Below, piece by piece: positions 30,247 through 38,471 of a DNA stretch of 43,033 bases (position 1 is its first letter; the number at the start of each line of letters is the position of its first letter). Position numbers and translations under genes: made by a program. Origin of the DNA: Oscillospiraceae bacterium (lineage in GTDB: Bacteria; Bacillota; Clostridia; Oscillospirales; Oscillospiraceae); the NCBI GenBank assembly GCA_017416685.1, contig JAFQBN010000021.1, positions 1-43,033 on the forward strand, in the 5' to 3' direction. The notes beneath the pieces are model-generated. The model saw nothing but the letters and a program-made list of their open reading frames with translations. It was not told where the DNA came from and searched no databases.

Positions 30247-31683
30247 TTAACCCTCCTTGTTGGCGGCGTTCTGTTCCATGGCTTCCACCAGGCCCTGAAC
30301 GCGGGTCTCATACTGGGCGGCATTGAAGTTGCGGGGGTCGGCCTGGTCGCCGTCGAAGCCGGCGCAGGGGATGCCCAGATCGGCGGTAAAGCGGCGCTGC
30401 ATCTCGGCCATGTAGCCGGACCAGGGCTTGCAGGAGCGGTTGTAGTGGACCAGCACGCCATCCACCTTGTTGTCCTTGCAGATACCCTCACGCCAGGCAA
30501 CGCCCTGCTCGATACAAACGGAGTTGGGGGCCTTGTAGTAGGCCCGGGCCATACCGTCCAGATCCTCATAGACGAAACCGAAGGCGGGGGCATACACCAC
30601 GGCAGTGACGTTGACGCCGTTGGCCTTCAGGGGCTTGAACAGGTCGGGCAGCTTGGGCCAGCAAGGGATACCCTCGAACATGACGCGGTACTTCTCGGGG
30701 AAGGGCGTGGTGGTGGTGCCTTCCTTGATGGCCTGCTCCAGATCCTTCTCCAGCAGCTCGAATGCCTCAGCCGCCTGCACCTTGGCGCGGGCGGTGACGA
30801 TGTCGGCCATGTGGTTGAACAGGTCGAAGCCGGAGTAGGGCGCGGGCTTGTACTGCAGGTAGTCGCACACACGCAGCCAAGCGCTGGCAGTGCGGTTGGC
30901 GTTTGCACAGGCCTGCTCGAACTTCTTCTCGTCGAACTTCTTGCCGGTCAGCTCTTCCAGTTGCTTGATGGCAGCATCAAACTGAGCCCGGACGTAGGCC
31001 ACGTTGGAGTCGTGGACTTCCACGGTGTTGTTATAGGGGATGTCGATCATGATCAGGGGGATGTTGCACATACGGGCGATGTTCTCATACCACTTGGTCA
31101 TGCAGTTGCAGATGTTGTTGCAGCACAGCAAAAAGTCGGGCTGAGGGATGCGCATCTGACGGTAGGGCTTGACGGACTCCCAGTACTTGTCCTTCAGCGG
31201 GCCGTCGGGCATGGCCTCGATTTCGTGGATGTCCACAAGGACAGTGTAGGGCTGCTGGGTCTTGGGGTCTTTGACGGGCTTGCCGTCCTCTCCCATCACG
31301 ACCTTGCCGTTCTCGTCCTTCAGGGGTTTGCCGGAGTTGGGGTCGATGATATACTCCAAAGTCTCCGGGTCGAACTTGCGGGCAGCACGCTTACCGGCGG
31401 CGTAGGCCAGGCTGATGCGGGCGTAACCGCAGATGTCGTTGTCAAAGCCCAGATCCTCGGCTGCCTGACACATGATCTCGCCGTCGCGGTTGGCGGCGAT
31501 ACCGGCGGCCTGGTTCTCGGGGTACATGACGTCCAGATCGAATGCGGCGGCCAGCTCACAGGGGAACTTGGACGAGGACCAGCCTACCAGCTTACCTTCG
31601 GCCTTGGCCTTGCGGGCATCGGCGTGGACGTCGTCCACCACCTTGCGCAGCGCCAGAACGCCGGGGCTAACTTCTTTAGCCAT
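30247..31683 (-). CDS. hgdA: (R)-2-hydroxyglutaryl-CoA dehydratase alpha subunit
   Basis: A 478-residue subunit, the usual length, partner of HgdB. Conserved stretches include LVGWSSSKFPCELAAAFDLD at the N terminus, CGYARISLAYAAGK, PDFLLCCNNICNCMTKWYEN (a Cys-rich segment suited to [4Fe-4S] binding) and VHYNRSCKPWSGYMAEMQRR. A Lys/Gly/Asp-rich loop at about 118-143 (PNSGKPLKDENGKVV) forms a surface insertion in this family. It lies 20 bases downstream of hgdC and immediately upstream of hgdB; the order hgdC-hgdA-hgdB is that of Acidaminococcus fermentans. Confidence 0.95.
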   Translation of the reverse strand: MAKEVSPGVLALRKVVDDVHADARKAKAEGKLVGWSSSKFPCELAAAFDLDVMYPENQAAGIAANRDGEIMCQAAEDLGFDNDICGYARISLAYAAGKRAARKFDPETLEYIIDPNSGKPLKDENGKVVMGEDGKPVKDPKTQQPYTVLVDIHEIEAMPDGPLKDKYWESVKPYRQMRIPQPDFLLCCNNICNCMTKWYENIARMCNIPLIMIDIPYNNTVEVHDSNVAYVRAQFDAAIKQLEELTGKKFDEKKFEQACANANRTASAWLRVCDYLQYKPAPYSGFDLFNHMADIVTARAKVQAAEAFELLEKDLEQAIKEGTTTTPFPEKYRVMFEGIPCWPKLPDLFKPLKANGVNVTAVVYAPAFGFVYEDLDGMARAYYKAPNSVCIEQGVAWREGICKDNKVDGVLVHYNRSCKPWSGYMAEMQRRFTADLGIPCAGFDGDQADPRNFNAAQYETRVQGLVEAMEQNAANKEG

Positions 31684-31703
31684 TACAGTTTCCTCCCTAC
31701 TGA

Positions 31704-32489
31704 TTATTTATTACACTTTTTGTACGCAAACAGAGCGGCGCCCAAAGCGCCCACATACTGGGTCAGAGGCGAGGTGTGGATGGTGTGTCCCAGCTGCTCC
31801 TGCAGCGCATTCACCACGCCGGAGTTCTGCGCCACACCGCCGGTCATCACCACGTCATCCTGCACGCCCACACGGTGAGCAAGGCCCGCCACGCGGCCAG
31901 CCACGGACTTGTGGATGCCGTTGATGATATCGCACTTATCGGTACCCTGAGCCAGCTGGCTGATAACCTCGCTCTCGGCAAAAACGGTGCAGGTAGAGCT
32001 GATGGCCACTTCCTTGGTGGATTTGGCGCCCAGCGTTCCCAGATCGTTCACGTCCACCTCCAGCACCCGGGCCATCACGTCCAGAAATCGGCCCGTGCCG
32101 GCAGCACACTTATCATTCATCTGGAAGTTGGTCATAGCACCGTTTTCCACCCGCAGGATCTTTACGTCCTGTCCGCCGATGTCTACGACGGTGCGCACCT
32201 GCGGAAACAGGAAGGCAGCGCCGCGGGCATGGCAGCTCAGCTCGCTCATCTGGTGGTCGGCAAACCCCTCCAGCGAGTTGCGGCCATAGCCGGTGGCCAG
32301 CACGAAAGCGATCTGCTCGCGGGTCTTCCCTGCCGCCTCAAGCACAGCGTCGATGGCCCGCTGAGGACCACTGGTGCCGGCACCCACGGCGATGAGGGAC
32401 TTGGCGACAATTTCTTTGCCGTCGGCCAGCATCACGCACTTGGAAGCGGTGGAACCGATATCAATACCCAGTGTATAAATGGTTTCCAT
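31704..32489 (-). CDS. hgdC: 2-hydroxyglutaryl-CoA dehydratase activator (archerase)
   Basis: A 261-residue ASKHA-fold ATPase that injects one high-energy electron into the dehydratase, driven by ATP. The phosphate-binding loop GIDIGSTASKCVML opens the protein, followed by GTGYGRN, DIGGQDVK and GGVAQNSGV. The homodimer shares one [4Fe-4S] cluster held by two Cys per subunit, seen here in DKCAAGTGRF (about 127) and SSTCTVFAES (about 166). It lies between gcdA and hgdA. The electron donor, a ferredoxin or flavodoxin, is not encoded nearby. Confidence 0.96.
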   Translation of the reverse strand: METIYTLGIDIGSTASKCVMLADGKEIVAKSLIAVGAGTSGPQRAIDAVLEAAGKTREQIAFVLATGYGRNSLEGFADHQMSELSCHARGAAFLFPQVRTVVDIGGQDVKILRVENGAMTNFQMNDKCAAGTGRFLDVMARVLEVDVNDLGTLGAKSTKEVAISSTCTVFAESEVISQLAQGTDKCDIINGIHKSVAGRVAGLAHRVGVQDDVVMTGGVAQNSGVVNALQEQLGHTIHTSPLTQYVGALGAALFAYKKCNK

Positions 32490-32524
32490 AGTGTTTCTCC
32501 GTTATTGCGCCGGAGCGCAAGAAA

Positions 32525-34291
32525 TTACTTGTTGTTCAGATTGTCGTAGTCGCGGCACACCCGGGGCAGCAGCATCTGATGCACGGGGCAGACGGACACG
32601 CTGTTCTGATAGCAGGACTCGGTGAAGGCGATCATGTAGTTGCGCATGAGGGGCATCTTGACCACTTCGTCCACCAGACCGGCCTGAGCGCAGTACAGGG
32701 GCTTGGACTTCAGGTCGTAGTCCTCGATCATCTCGTTCATCTTGTCGATGACGGGCTGCAGATCGTTGCCCGCCTTCTGCTCCTTGGCAAGGCGGCCGGT
32801 GTACATGGCGTTGGCGGCAGTCTTGCCGTTCATGACGTTGATCTCGGTGGCAGCGCAGCCCAGAGAGAAGGCATTGTTGTCGTTGCCCTGAGGACCGCCC
32901 AGAACGTAGTGGGCGGCGGCAGTGCCGTGGCGCAGGGTGATTTCCATCATGGGCAGCTTGCTGGACTGGATGGAGTAGATCAGGGACTGGCCCAGACCCA
33001 GCAGCTCGGCGACCTCGGCATCATCGCCCACGTCGATGCCGGTGGTATCCTGCACCCAGATGATGGGCAGGCGGTCGCGGGCGCACATGGTGACAAACTC
33101 GCTCATTTTGATCAGGCCCTGACGGTACAGCTTACCGCCTGCACCCATAGCCTGACCGTACTTGGCCATCTTATACTCGGGATAGTTGGGGAACACGCCC
33201 TGCTGGTTGGCCACGATACCCACAGGCAGACCGGCCACTTTGGCGATGCCGGTGATCATCTCGGGGCCGTAACCCTTCTTGAACTCCATCAGCTCGCCGC
33301 CGTCCACCAGATGGGCGATGACAGAGTACATATCATAGGGACGGTTCTTGTTGTTCAGCACGATGTCGTACAGTTCCTCCGGGTCACCGGCGGGGTTGGC
33401 AGGCTCGGCCACGCGGAAGAACTCCAGATCGTAGTTGGGCAGCATACCGATATACTTCTTGATGCCCTCGATGACACCCTCCTGCTCGGCATAGACCTCA
33501 CGCCAGAAGCCGGTCTGACCGTAGTGGATGGAAACGGAGCCGGGAGGATCGGCACGCAGACCCTTTGTGGCTTCGATCTGAGCCAGGGCGGCCTCCATAT
33601 CCACATAGGGCTTGGGGTTCATGCCGCCCACGATGCCGGCGCCGCCCACGGCCATGTTAGCCTTCTCGTGGGCCACCAGAATGGTGGGAGAAATGGAGTG
33701 GTAGCCGCCGCCGGCGGGGTTGGTGCCGTGGATGCCCACGATAACAGGCACACCCATCTGGTTCAGCTCGGAATTGCGGTAGAAGGGCGTACCGCCGCCG
33801 CGGCGGTTGGGGTACACCTTCTCCTGCTTGTCCAGCTCTACGCCGGCGCACTCCAGCAGGTAAACAAGGGGGATACGCAGACGCTTGGCAGTATCGCTGC
33901 CGCGGATCAGGTCGTCGGCCTGACCGGGTACCCAGGTGCCGGCATGCTTTTTGTTGTCGGAGGCAATGATGCAGCACCACTTGCCGTTGACACGGCCCAG
34001 ACCCTTGACGATAGAGGTCGTGCCGGTCTTGTTGCCCTCGGGATTATAGAGGGTGTTCAGGGGACACCAGGTACCCTCGTCCACCAGCAAGGCAATGCGC
34101 TGCATAGCGGTGAGCTGCCCCTTCTCGTTCATAGCCTCGTCAGGCTTGCCGTTGGCAAGGCACTGGGCGATCTTCTCGTCGATCTCAGCCTCGACAGCCT
34201 TCAGTTCGGCGGCGTTTTCGGGGTTGGGGCGAACTGCCTTGCCAACCACGGGCATATTCTGGAAATAGCCGGGCATGGAATAGAAACCCAT
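32525..34291 (-). CDS. gcdA: Glutaconyl-CoA decarboxylase alpha subunit (carboxyltransferase)
   Basis: A 588-residue cytoplasmic carboxyltransferase that moves the carboxyl group of glutaconyl-CoA onto biotin of GcdC, yielding crotonyl-CoA. It has two crotonase-fold halves. N-terminal: NKTGTTSIVKGLGRVNGK, ECAGVELDKQEK, GTNPAGGGYHSISP, VGGAGIVGGMNPK. C-terminal: GYGPEMITGIAKVAGLPVGI and VQDTTGIDVGDDAE, with LRHGTAAAHYVLGGPQGN. Length matches the Acidaminococcus enzyme. It lies in the first half of the operon, 5 kb from its membrane partners gcdCDB, a separation that explains why those have their own promoter. Confidence 0.95.
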   Translation of the reverse strand: MGFYSMPGYFQNMPVVGKAVRPNPENAAELKAVEAEIDEKIAQCLANGKPDEAMNEKGQLTAMQRIALLVDEGTWCPLNTLYNPEGNKTGTTSIVKGLGRVNGKWCCIIASDNKKHAGTWVPGQADDLIRGSDTAKRLRIPLVYLLECAGVELDKQEKVYPNRRGGGTPFYRNSELNQMGVPVIVGIHGTNPAGGGYHSISPTILVAHEKANMAVGGAGIVGGMNPKPYVDMEAALAQIEATKGLRADPPGSVSIHYGQTGFWREVYAEQEGVIEGIKKYIGMLPNYDLEFFRVAEPANPAGDPEELYDIVLNNKNRPYDMYSVIAHLVDGGELMEFKKGYGPEMITGIAKVAGLPVGIVANQQGVFPNYPEYKMAKYGQAMGAGGKLYRQGLIKMSEFVTMCARDRLPIIWVQDTTGIDVGDDAEVAELLGLGQSLIYSIQSSKLPMMEITLRHGTAAAHYVLGGPQGNDNNAFSLGCAATEINVMNGKTAANAMYTGRLAKEQKAGNDLQPVIDKMNEMIEDYDLKSKPLYCAQAGLVDEVVKMPLMRNYMIAFTESCYQNSVSVCPVHQMLLPRVCRDYDNLNNK

Positions 34292-34321
34292 AGTTCTTCT
34301 CCTCCTAAATTCGTTTCGCGC

Positions 34322-35125
34322 TTAGCCCTTGGGAACTTTAATGAAGGCCTGACCGGGATCGATCTGCTCACGAATGAGCTTGATGATCTCGGGAGGGGGA
34401 CCCTCCATCAGCTCGGCACGGGACACGTCGATCTCGAAACCGGTGTTCTCCTGCACCATCTCGGGGCTGGAGAACGGATAGTAGTAGGCCAGATACATAC
34501 GCTTGGTTTCCTCGTCAAACTTCATGATACCCAGGTCGGTGACCACCATCTGAGGACCGCGGTTGCCGGGCAGACCGGCGCGCTCACGGCCGCCGGGGCC
34601 GTCCATCCAGCCGCAGGAGGTGATGTAGTCGATCTTTTCCATGAAGCGGCGCTTCTGATGCTGCATCATGATGACAGTGTTGCAGTAGGTGGCAATGCCG
34701 TTGGCGCCGCCGGAACCGGTGAAGCGGGTCTGGGGCTTGATATAGTCGCCGCTGCCGTAGATACAGGTGGAGTTCACGTTGCCGTAGGGGTCGATCTGAG
34801 CGCCGCCGATAAAGGCGATCAGACGGTCCTCGTTGTGCAGCCACTCGTTGGCCTCAAAGCCGATAAAGCGGATGTTGGGCCACTGCACGGCGCAGTGAGC
34901 CATGAAGCGGTCATCACCCACGGAGCGGGGTACCTCCACAGGGTCACAGTCCATCAGACCGGACTCAACAATGGGGTGGCAGCTGGGGCAAATGGCAGCC
35001 TTGGCAAGGGAGGCGCCGATCAGGGGCAAACCGGTGCCCACGATAACGATCTGGTTTTCCTTGATGCTCTTGGCAATGGCGTAAGCCTGCATTTCCTGTT
35101 TGGTATAGTTCGTATAATCAGCCAT
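34322..35125 (-). CDS. gctB: Glutaconate CoA-transferase subunit B
   Basis: A 267-residue subunit bearing the catalytic residue of the enzyme that moves CoA from acetyl-CoA or glutaconyl-CoA to (R)-2-hydroxyglutarate. Glu54 in PIVESGLMD matches the CoA-carrying glutamate of the Acidaminococcus enzyme, and VGTGLPLIGASLAK, GGAQIDPYGNVNST and FTGSGGANGIATY are conserved. The near-identical opening MADYTNYTKQEMQA supports the start at 35125. It follows gctA by 18 bases and precedes gcdA by 30. Confidence 0.96.
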   Translation of the reverse strand: MADYTNYTKQEMQAYAIAKSIKENQIVIVGTGLPLIGASLAKAAICPSCHPIVESGLMDCDPVEVPRSVGDDRFMAHCAVQWPNIRFIGFEANEWLHNEDRLIAFIGGAQIDPYGNVNSTCIYGSGDYIKPQTRFTGSGGANGIATYCNTVIMMQHQKRRFMEKIDYITSCGWMDGPGGRERAGLPGNRGPQMVVTDLGIMKFDEETKRMYLAYYYPFSSPEMVQENTGFEIDVSRAELMEGPPPEIIKLIREQIDPGQAFIKVPKG

Positions 35126-35143
35126 TTCTCTCTTCCTCCCTGC

Positions 35144-36247
35144 TTACTTGATGTGGGTATTGGAATAGCCCAGGTGGGGGGCGTTGCGCAGACTCATCAG
35201 TCGGTGACCGCCGATCTTGTCGAGCATTTCGTTGTGGTCGGCAACGGAGTAGACCCACTTGTTCAGATAGTCCTTGAATGTCTCGGGGATGGCGACGCCG
35301 GCAGCGGCATCATCGGCAGCCTTGCGGGCGCGGGCAGCGGCCTCGGCCAGCTTTTCGTCGCCGGGTGCCTTCTCGGCGGCCTTCTCCGCCTTGACGGCAG
35401 CCTTGGCAAGCTGCACCTTGGCATCCTCGGCATCCTGATACTTGGAGGCCTTGTCATACTCACGCAGGGCGTTGGGGTCGTTGTCGTAATAGCCGTAGCA
35501 CTGGGTGGGCCATGCGCCGTAGGGGCAGTGGACCACCGCGCTGACACACTCACCGAAGATACGGGTCAGAGTGGGGTCACGGCGGATGTACTCGTTGCTG
35601 ACCAGCTCGTCGCAGGTCACGATGACCTTGCGGGCGGCGATGGCGATGTCCACGTCGTGGAACTCATCACCCATGATGATGCAGGTGCCGTCAGGGGAAG
35701 CCTGCTGCACATGGATCACAGCGGTGTCCAGACGGGGGACGGGAACGGCGACCACCTTCTCGCCGGGCTTGAAGGGGTTTTCGATCTCGACGCACTTCAG
35801 GTCGTCCACCTTTTCCAGCGTCTTGCGCTGCTCCTCGCTGATGCCCCAGTACTTCATCAGGCCGGAACCCTGCATCAGCCGCACGGGCAGGAAGGGCAGG
35901 CCCAGGGAGGCGGCGTGCAGCTGCAGCATCACCACGTCCTGAGAGTAGTCCTCATAGGTCAGCTTACCGGCCTCGATGGCGGCACGGAAGCGGCGGGACA
36001 CGTTGGTGTAGCCGGAGTTGGCGGTGTAGCAGTTGATGTACGCCTTCACGCGGCCCTCGCCGATCATCATGTCCCAGTCACCACCGGCAGCACCGGCCCA
36101 GACCGTAAAATCTTTCTGACCCTGACGCAGGATCTCGTTCACCGCAGCATAGGGCTTGCGGTTGGTGGTGAAGCCGCCGAAGCAGATGCAATCGCCGTCT
36201 TCCACAAACTTGGCTACCGCGTCGTGCAGGGAATACACTTTATCCAT
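35144..36247 (-). CDS. gctA: Glutaconate CoA-transferase subunit A, with helical insertion
   Basis: A 367-residue subunit, roughly 45 longer than the Acidaminococcus protein (about 320). The core is well conserved: GGFTTNRKPYAAVNEILRQG, GAAGGDWDMMIGEGRVKAY, TNVSRRFR, FLPVRLMQGSGL and PYGAWPTQCYGYYD. The extra length is a Lys/Glu/Ala-rich block at about 270-322 (DAKVQLAKAAVKAEKAAEKA and onwards), predicted as charged helix, between YDKASK and the conserved FKDYLNKWV end segment. First gene of the operon; ATG 36247 follows GGAGG by eight bases. A weak-35 promoter with operator-like repeats lies upstream, facing the AraC-family gene. Confidence 0.95.
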   Translation of the reverse strand: MDKVYSLHDAVAKFVEDGDCICFGGFTTNRKPYAAVNEILRQGQKDFTVWAGAAGGDWDMMIGEGRVKAYINCYTANSGYTNVSRRFRAAIEAGKLTYEDYSQDVVMLQLHAASLGLPFLPVRLMQGSGLMKYWGISEEQRKTLEKVDDLKCVEIENPFKPGEKVVAVPVPRLDTAVIHVQQASPDGTCIIMGDEFHDVDIAIAARKVIVTCDELVSNEYIRRDPTLTRIFGECVSAVVHCPYGAWPTQCYGYYDNDPNALREYDKASKYQDAEDAKVQLAKAAVKAEKAAEKAPGDEKLAEAAARARKAADDAAAGVAIPETFKDYLNKWVYSVADHNEMLDKIGGHRLMSLRNAPHLGYSNTHIK

Positions 36248-36261
36248 GTTTCATACCTCCA

Positions 36262-36314
36262 AACGATATTTTCGCGCACCTGCGCATTCTATCGTTAACA
36301 TCTTAACGCAAGCC
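36262..36314 (-). promoter_or_regulatory. Putative regulated promoter/operator of the gct-hgd-gcd operon
   Basis: On the - strand a -10 TAGAAT (36286-36291) without a good -35 at the usual distance. The spacer is filled by the perfect dyad CGTTAA-CATC-TTAACG (36293-36308). TATCGTT occurs at 36290-36296 and inverted as AACGATA at 36262-36268. A weak -35 plus repeats suggests activator control; the exact binding protein is inferred to be the adjacent AraC-type regulator. Confidence 0.5.
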
Positions 36315-36348
36315 GATATTTTTTTCTTTTGGTATGTTAGCAAAAAGT

Positions 36349-36404
36349 TTGCATATCGTTACCTGCCGTGTTATAATATATTGTGTCTGCAGGATCACTG
36401 CAGA
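36349..36404 (+). promoter_or_regulatory. Sigma-A promoter of the AraC-family gene with downstream dyad
   Basis: TTGCAT (36349-36354), 17 bases, TGT-TATAAT (36372-36377). A third TATCGTT copy (36354-36360) overlaps the -35/spacer. Just after the predicted start is the dyad TCTGCAG-GATCA-CTGCAGA (36386-36404), and a further CTGCAG follows at 36412. Confidence 0.65.
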
Positions 36405-36464
36405 CGATCATCTGCAGTTTCCCCATATTTTTACCGCAAGATACCGCAGAAAGGAGACGGCTTT

Positions 36465-37295
36465 ATGACCGGCATCGAATTCCACGCACGGCTCAAGCAA
36501 AACGACAGCTGGAGCATGAGCCGCCTGCATTTTCACGATTATTACGAGCTGATGCTCCCCCTGACCAGTTCGGGCAGCATTTTTGTTAAGGATCAAATCT
36601 ATCCCCTGCAGCGCGGGCAGCTGTATCTCATCAGCGAGAACACTCTGCACCGCACCATCGCCAACGGTTTTCACTCCCGATACGTGCTGCACGTCAGCCG
36701 CCGCACCCTGACAGAGCTGTCCACCCAGCAGACCGACTTTGTCCGCCTGCTGCAGGATCCGTTCCGATGCGTCCCCTTGGAGCAAACGCAGTTCGAGCAG
36801 TTGTCCTGCCTGTTTCAATCTTTGGACAACTGCCAAAACGACGGTGAATTTGGCAGTGATCTGCGCCAGACCGTCAGCCTGATCGAATTACTGCTGGCGG
36901 CATCACAGATTCTGCATCTCTCCCCTGCCGACGATATAGCGCAGAGCAAGGATTTTGCCCGTATCAACCCCATTTTGGACTACATCCACGACAATCTGAC
37001 CGAACCGCTGTCTCTGGACCGTATCGCCGGTCACTTCTTCCTGAACAAGCACTATCTTTGCCGCATTTTTAAGGCCGCCACCGGCTTTTCCGTCATGGAC
37101 TATATCATCCGCAGCCGGGTGCTTCGCGCCCGCCAGCTGCTGCTGGAGGGCGTCAGCGTCCAGCAGGCCGGTGAGCAGGCCGGTTTTGCCGACAATTCCC
37201 ACTTTATCCGCACCTTCGGCAACCTGACCGGCACCTCCCCCGGCCGCTACGCCCGGGAGTATCAAAGCGGTGAACAGGTACACATCGACAACTAA
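36465..37295 (+). CDS. AraC-family transcriptional regulator
   Basis: A 276-residue regulator with an N-terminal cupin sensor (LHFHDYYELMLPLTSSGSIF, LQRGQLYLISENTLH) and a C-terminal pair of helix-turn-helix motifs, from about residue 170: PLSLDRIAGHFFLNKHYLCR and then SVQQAGEQAGFADNSHFIRT with the family-typical GTSPGRYARE end. ATG 36465 follows AAAGGAG. It is divergent from the glutamate-fermentation operon and shares its intergenic region, so it is the probable regulator, with a small acid or amino acid as plausible ligand; this is inferred from position only. It ends at a strong terminator. Confidence 0.9.
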   Translation: MTGIEFHARLKQNDSWSMSRLHFHDYYELMLPLTSSGSIFVKDQIYPLQRGQLYLISENTLHRTIANGFHSRYVLHVSRRTLTELSTQQTDFVRLLQDPFRCVPLEQTQFEQLSCLFQSLDNCQNDGEFGSDLRQTVSLIELLLAASQILHLSPADDIAQSKDFARINPILDYIHDNLTEPLSLDRIAGHFFLNKHYLCRIFKAATGFSVMDYIIRSRVLRARQLLLEGVSVQQAGEQAGFADNSHFIRTFGNLTGTSPGRYAREYQSGEQVHIDN

Positions 37296-37309
37296 ATGTC
37301 AAGATATGC

Positions 37310-37344
37310 AAAAACCGACCTGTGAATATCACAGGTCGGTTTTT
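37310..37344 (+). terminator. Terminator of the AraC-family gene
   Basis: Stem AAAAACCGACCTGTGA (37310-37325) with TCACAGGTCGGTTTTT (37329-37344). It also lies 16 bases after the convergent TetR gene's stop and could act in both directions. Confidence 0.93.
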
Positions 37345-37360
37345 CATTTCACTTACATGC

Positions 37361-37954
37361 TCACAGCCGGATCTTCTTGCCATAAATACACACGGTAATG
37401 ATCTCTGCGATTTCGTCAATCGGCTTGGAACACCCATCTTTCAGCCATTCCACAACGATTGCGTTGATGCCGTTGAGATAATACATCATCACATAATTTC
37501 TGTCCGCGACCGGGTAGTGAAAGCGCTCCAGGACCGGGTTGAAAATATATTGGAACAGCTGTCTGTACACCCCTTCAAAGCCGAGGGTCTTGTCGTGGGC
37601 AAGCGCTGTACCGAACACCTCTTTGTGGTCCCGGATATAGGTCAGATACGGTGACAGGTATTTGTCCGTAATAAAGACCAGTTCTTCCAGCGCACAGGTT
37701 TCAAGTTTGTGTGCCACCGCCCGCATTTCACCCGGAAAATAAGACAGAAAATCATCCAGCAGATACCTTGCGGCTTCCTCCAGCAAATCGCCGACAGTTT
37801 CGTAGTGCAGGTAGAAGGTGGAGCGATTGACCTGCGCTGTCCGACACAGCTCGCTCACGGTGATATACTCCAGCGGTTTTCGTTTCAGCAGCTCAATCAG
37901 CGCAAGGTCCATCTTTGCGGCGGTATTGAAATACTTGCTTTCGGACCTGTTCAT
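37361..37954 (-). CDS. TetR/AcrR-family transcriptional regulator
   Basis: A 197-residue regulator. The N-terminal DNA-binding domain is clear: AKMDLALIELLKRKPLEYITVSELCRT ending in AQVNRSTFYLHYETVGDLLEE, the recognition-helix signature of TetR proteins. The C-terminal ligand-binding part is divergent and resembles the group with a C-terminal TetR_C_33-like helical domain only loosely. ATG 37954 follows GGGAGTGG. It lies 23 bases after the stop of the upstream small membrane-protein gene, so the two are probably one transcript, and the regulator may control it. Ligand unknown. Confidence 0.9.
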   Translation of the reverse strand: MNRSESKYFNTAAKMDLALIELLKRKPLEYITVSELCRTAQVNRSTFYLHYETVGDLLEEAARYLLDDFLSYFPGEMRAVAHKLETCALEELVFITDKYLSPYLTYIRDHKEVFGTALAHDKTLGFEGVYRQLFQYIFNPVLERFHYPVADRNYVMMYYLNGINAIVVEWLKDGCSKPIDEIAEIITVCIYGKKIRL

Positions 37955-37977
37955 ATCACCACTCCCTGTACAGGCAC

Positions 37978-38334
37978 TTACGCCCGCTCGTCTGCGATCT
38001 CCCGGGCAAGCTGCATGATCTCAAAGGCGTACTTCGCCTTCCCCTTTTCCAGCATCCGCGTATAGATCGGATAATTGACGCCGCAGCCCACAAAACCGAT
38101 CACACCCAGTAAAATGCCGAACACCATACCGGCAAGTCCGCTGCCGATAACCTGCATAGACAGGCACATTCCGGCACCCGCCACAAGGCTCGCCACGATA
38201 CCGAACGAATAGGTAAACACCGTGGCGGGCAATTTCGCCCGATTGTCCAGTTTTTTCAAGGCTATCAGCTTGGAATTATCCTTCGGCGCGTACTCCTTGG
38301 CAATGGCCTCTGCTGCAATTTTATCTGTGTTCAT
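37978..38334 (-). CDS. Small two-helix membrane protein of unknown function
   Basis: A 118-residue protein. After a polar N terminus (KIAAEAIAKEYAPKDNSKLI) come two hydrophobic helices (about 46-66 and 74-93: FGIVASLVAGAGMCLSM, GMVFGILLGVIGFVGCGV), then NYPIYTRMLEKGKAKYAFEI and a polar end. Proteins of this type in Clostridia are often labelled 'dihydropteridine reductase', a name that the sequence does not support: there is no nucleotide-binding motif and it is clearly a membrane protein. ATG 38334 follows AAAGGAGG. It is probably co-transcribed with the TetR regulator. Confidence 0.8.
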   Translation of the reverse strand: MNTDKIAAEAIAKEYAPKDNSKLIALKKLDNRAKLPATVFTYSFGIVASLVAGAGMCLSMQVIGSGLAGMVFGILLGVIGFVGCGVNYPIYTRMLEKGKAKYAFEIMQLAREIADERA

Positions 38335-38436
38335 ATTGATAACCTCCTTTGTGTTATGCCGCAATTCTATCGCACCCGGGAGGTTAACGGAACAACAGGC
38401 ACCTTAAAAAATGTTGATTTTAGTCAGCCTATAGCA

Positions 38437-38465
38437 ACAGGCGCAGCTAAATTCGCTGCGCCTGT
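38437..38465 (-). terminator. Hairpin downstream of dapL
   Basis: An 11-bp perfect stem ACAGGCGCAGC / GCTGCGCCTGT with a 7-base loop, seven bases after the dapL stop. The U tract on the - strand is poor (TTGCTAT), so it may be a weak terminator. Confidence 0.6.
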
Positions 38466-38471
38466 CTGTTT

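Noticed and set aside
32579-36298. A 1239-codon + strand frame across gcdA, gctB and gctA
   Set aside because: It spans three real genes and their ribosome sites on the other strand and shows the same low-complexity composition. Antisense shadow.
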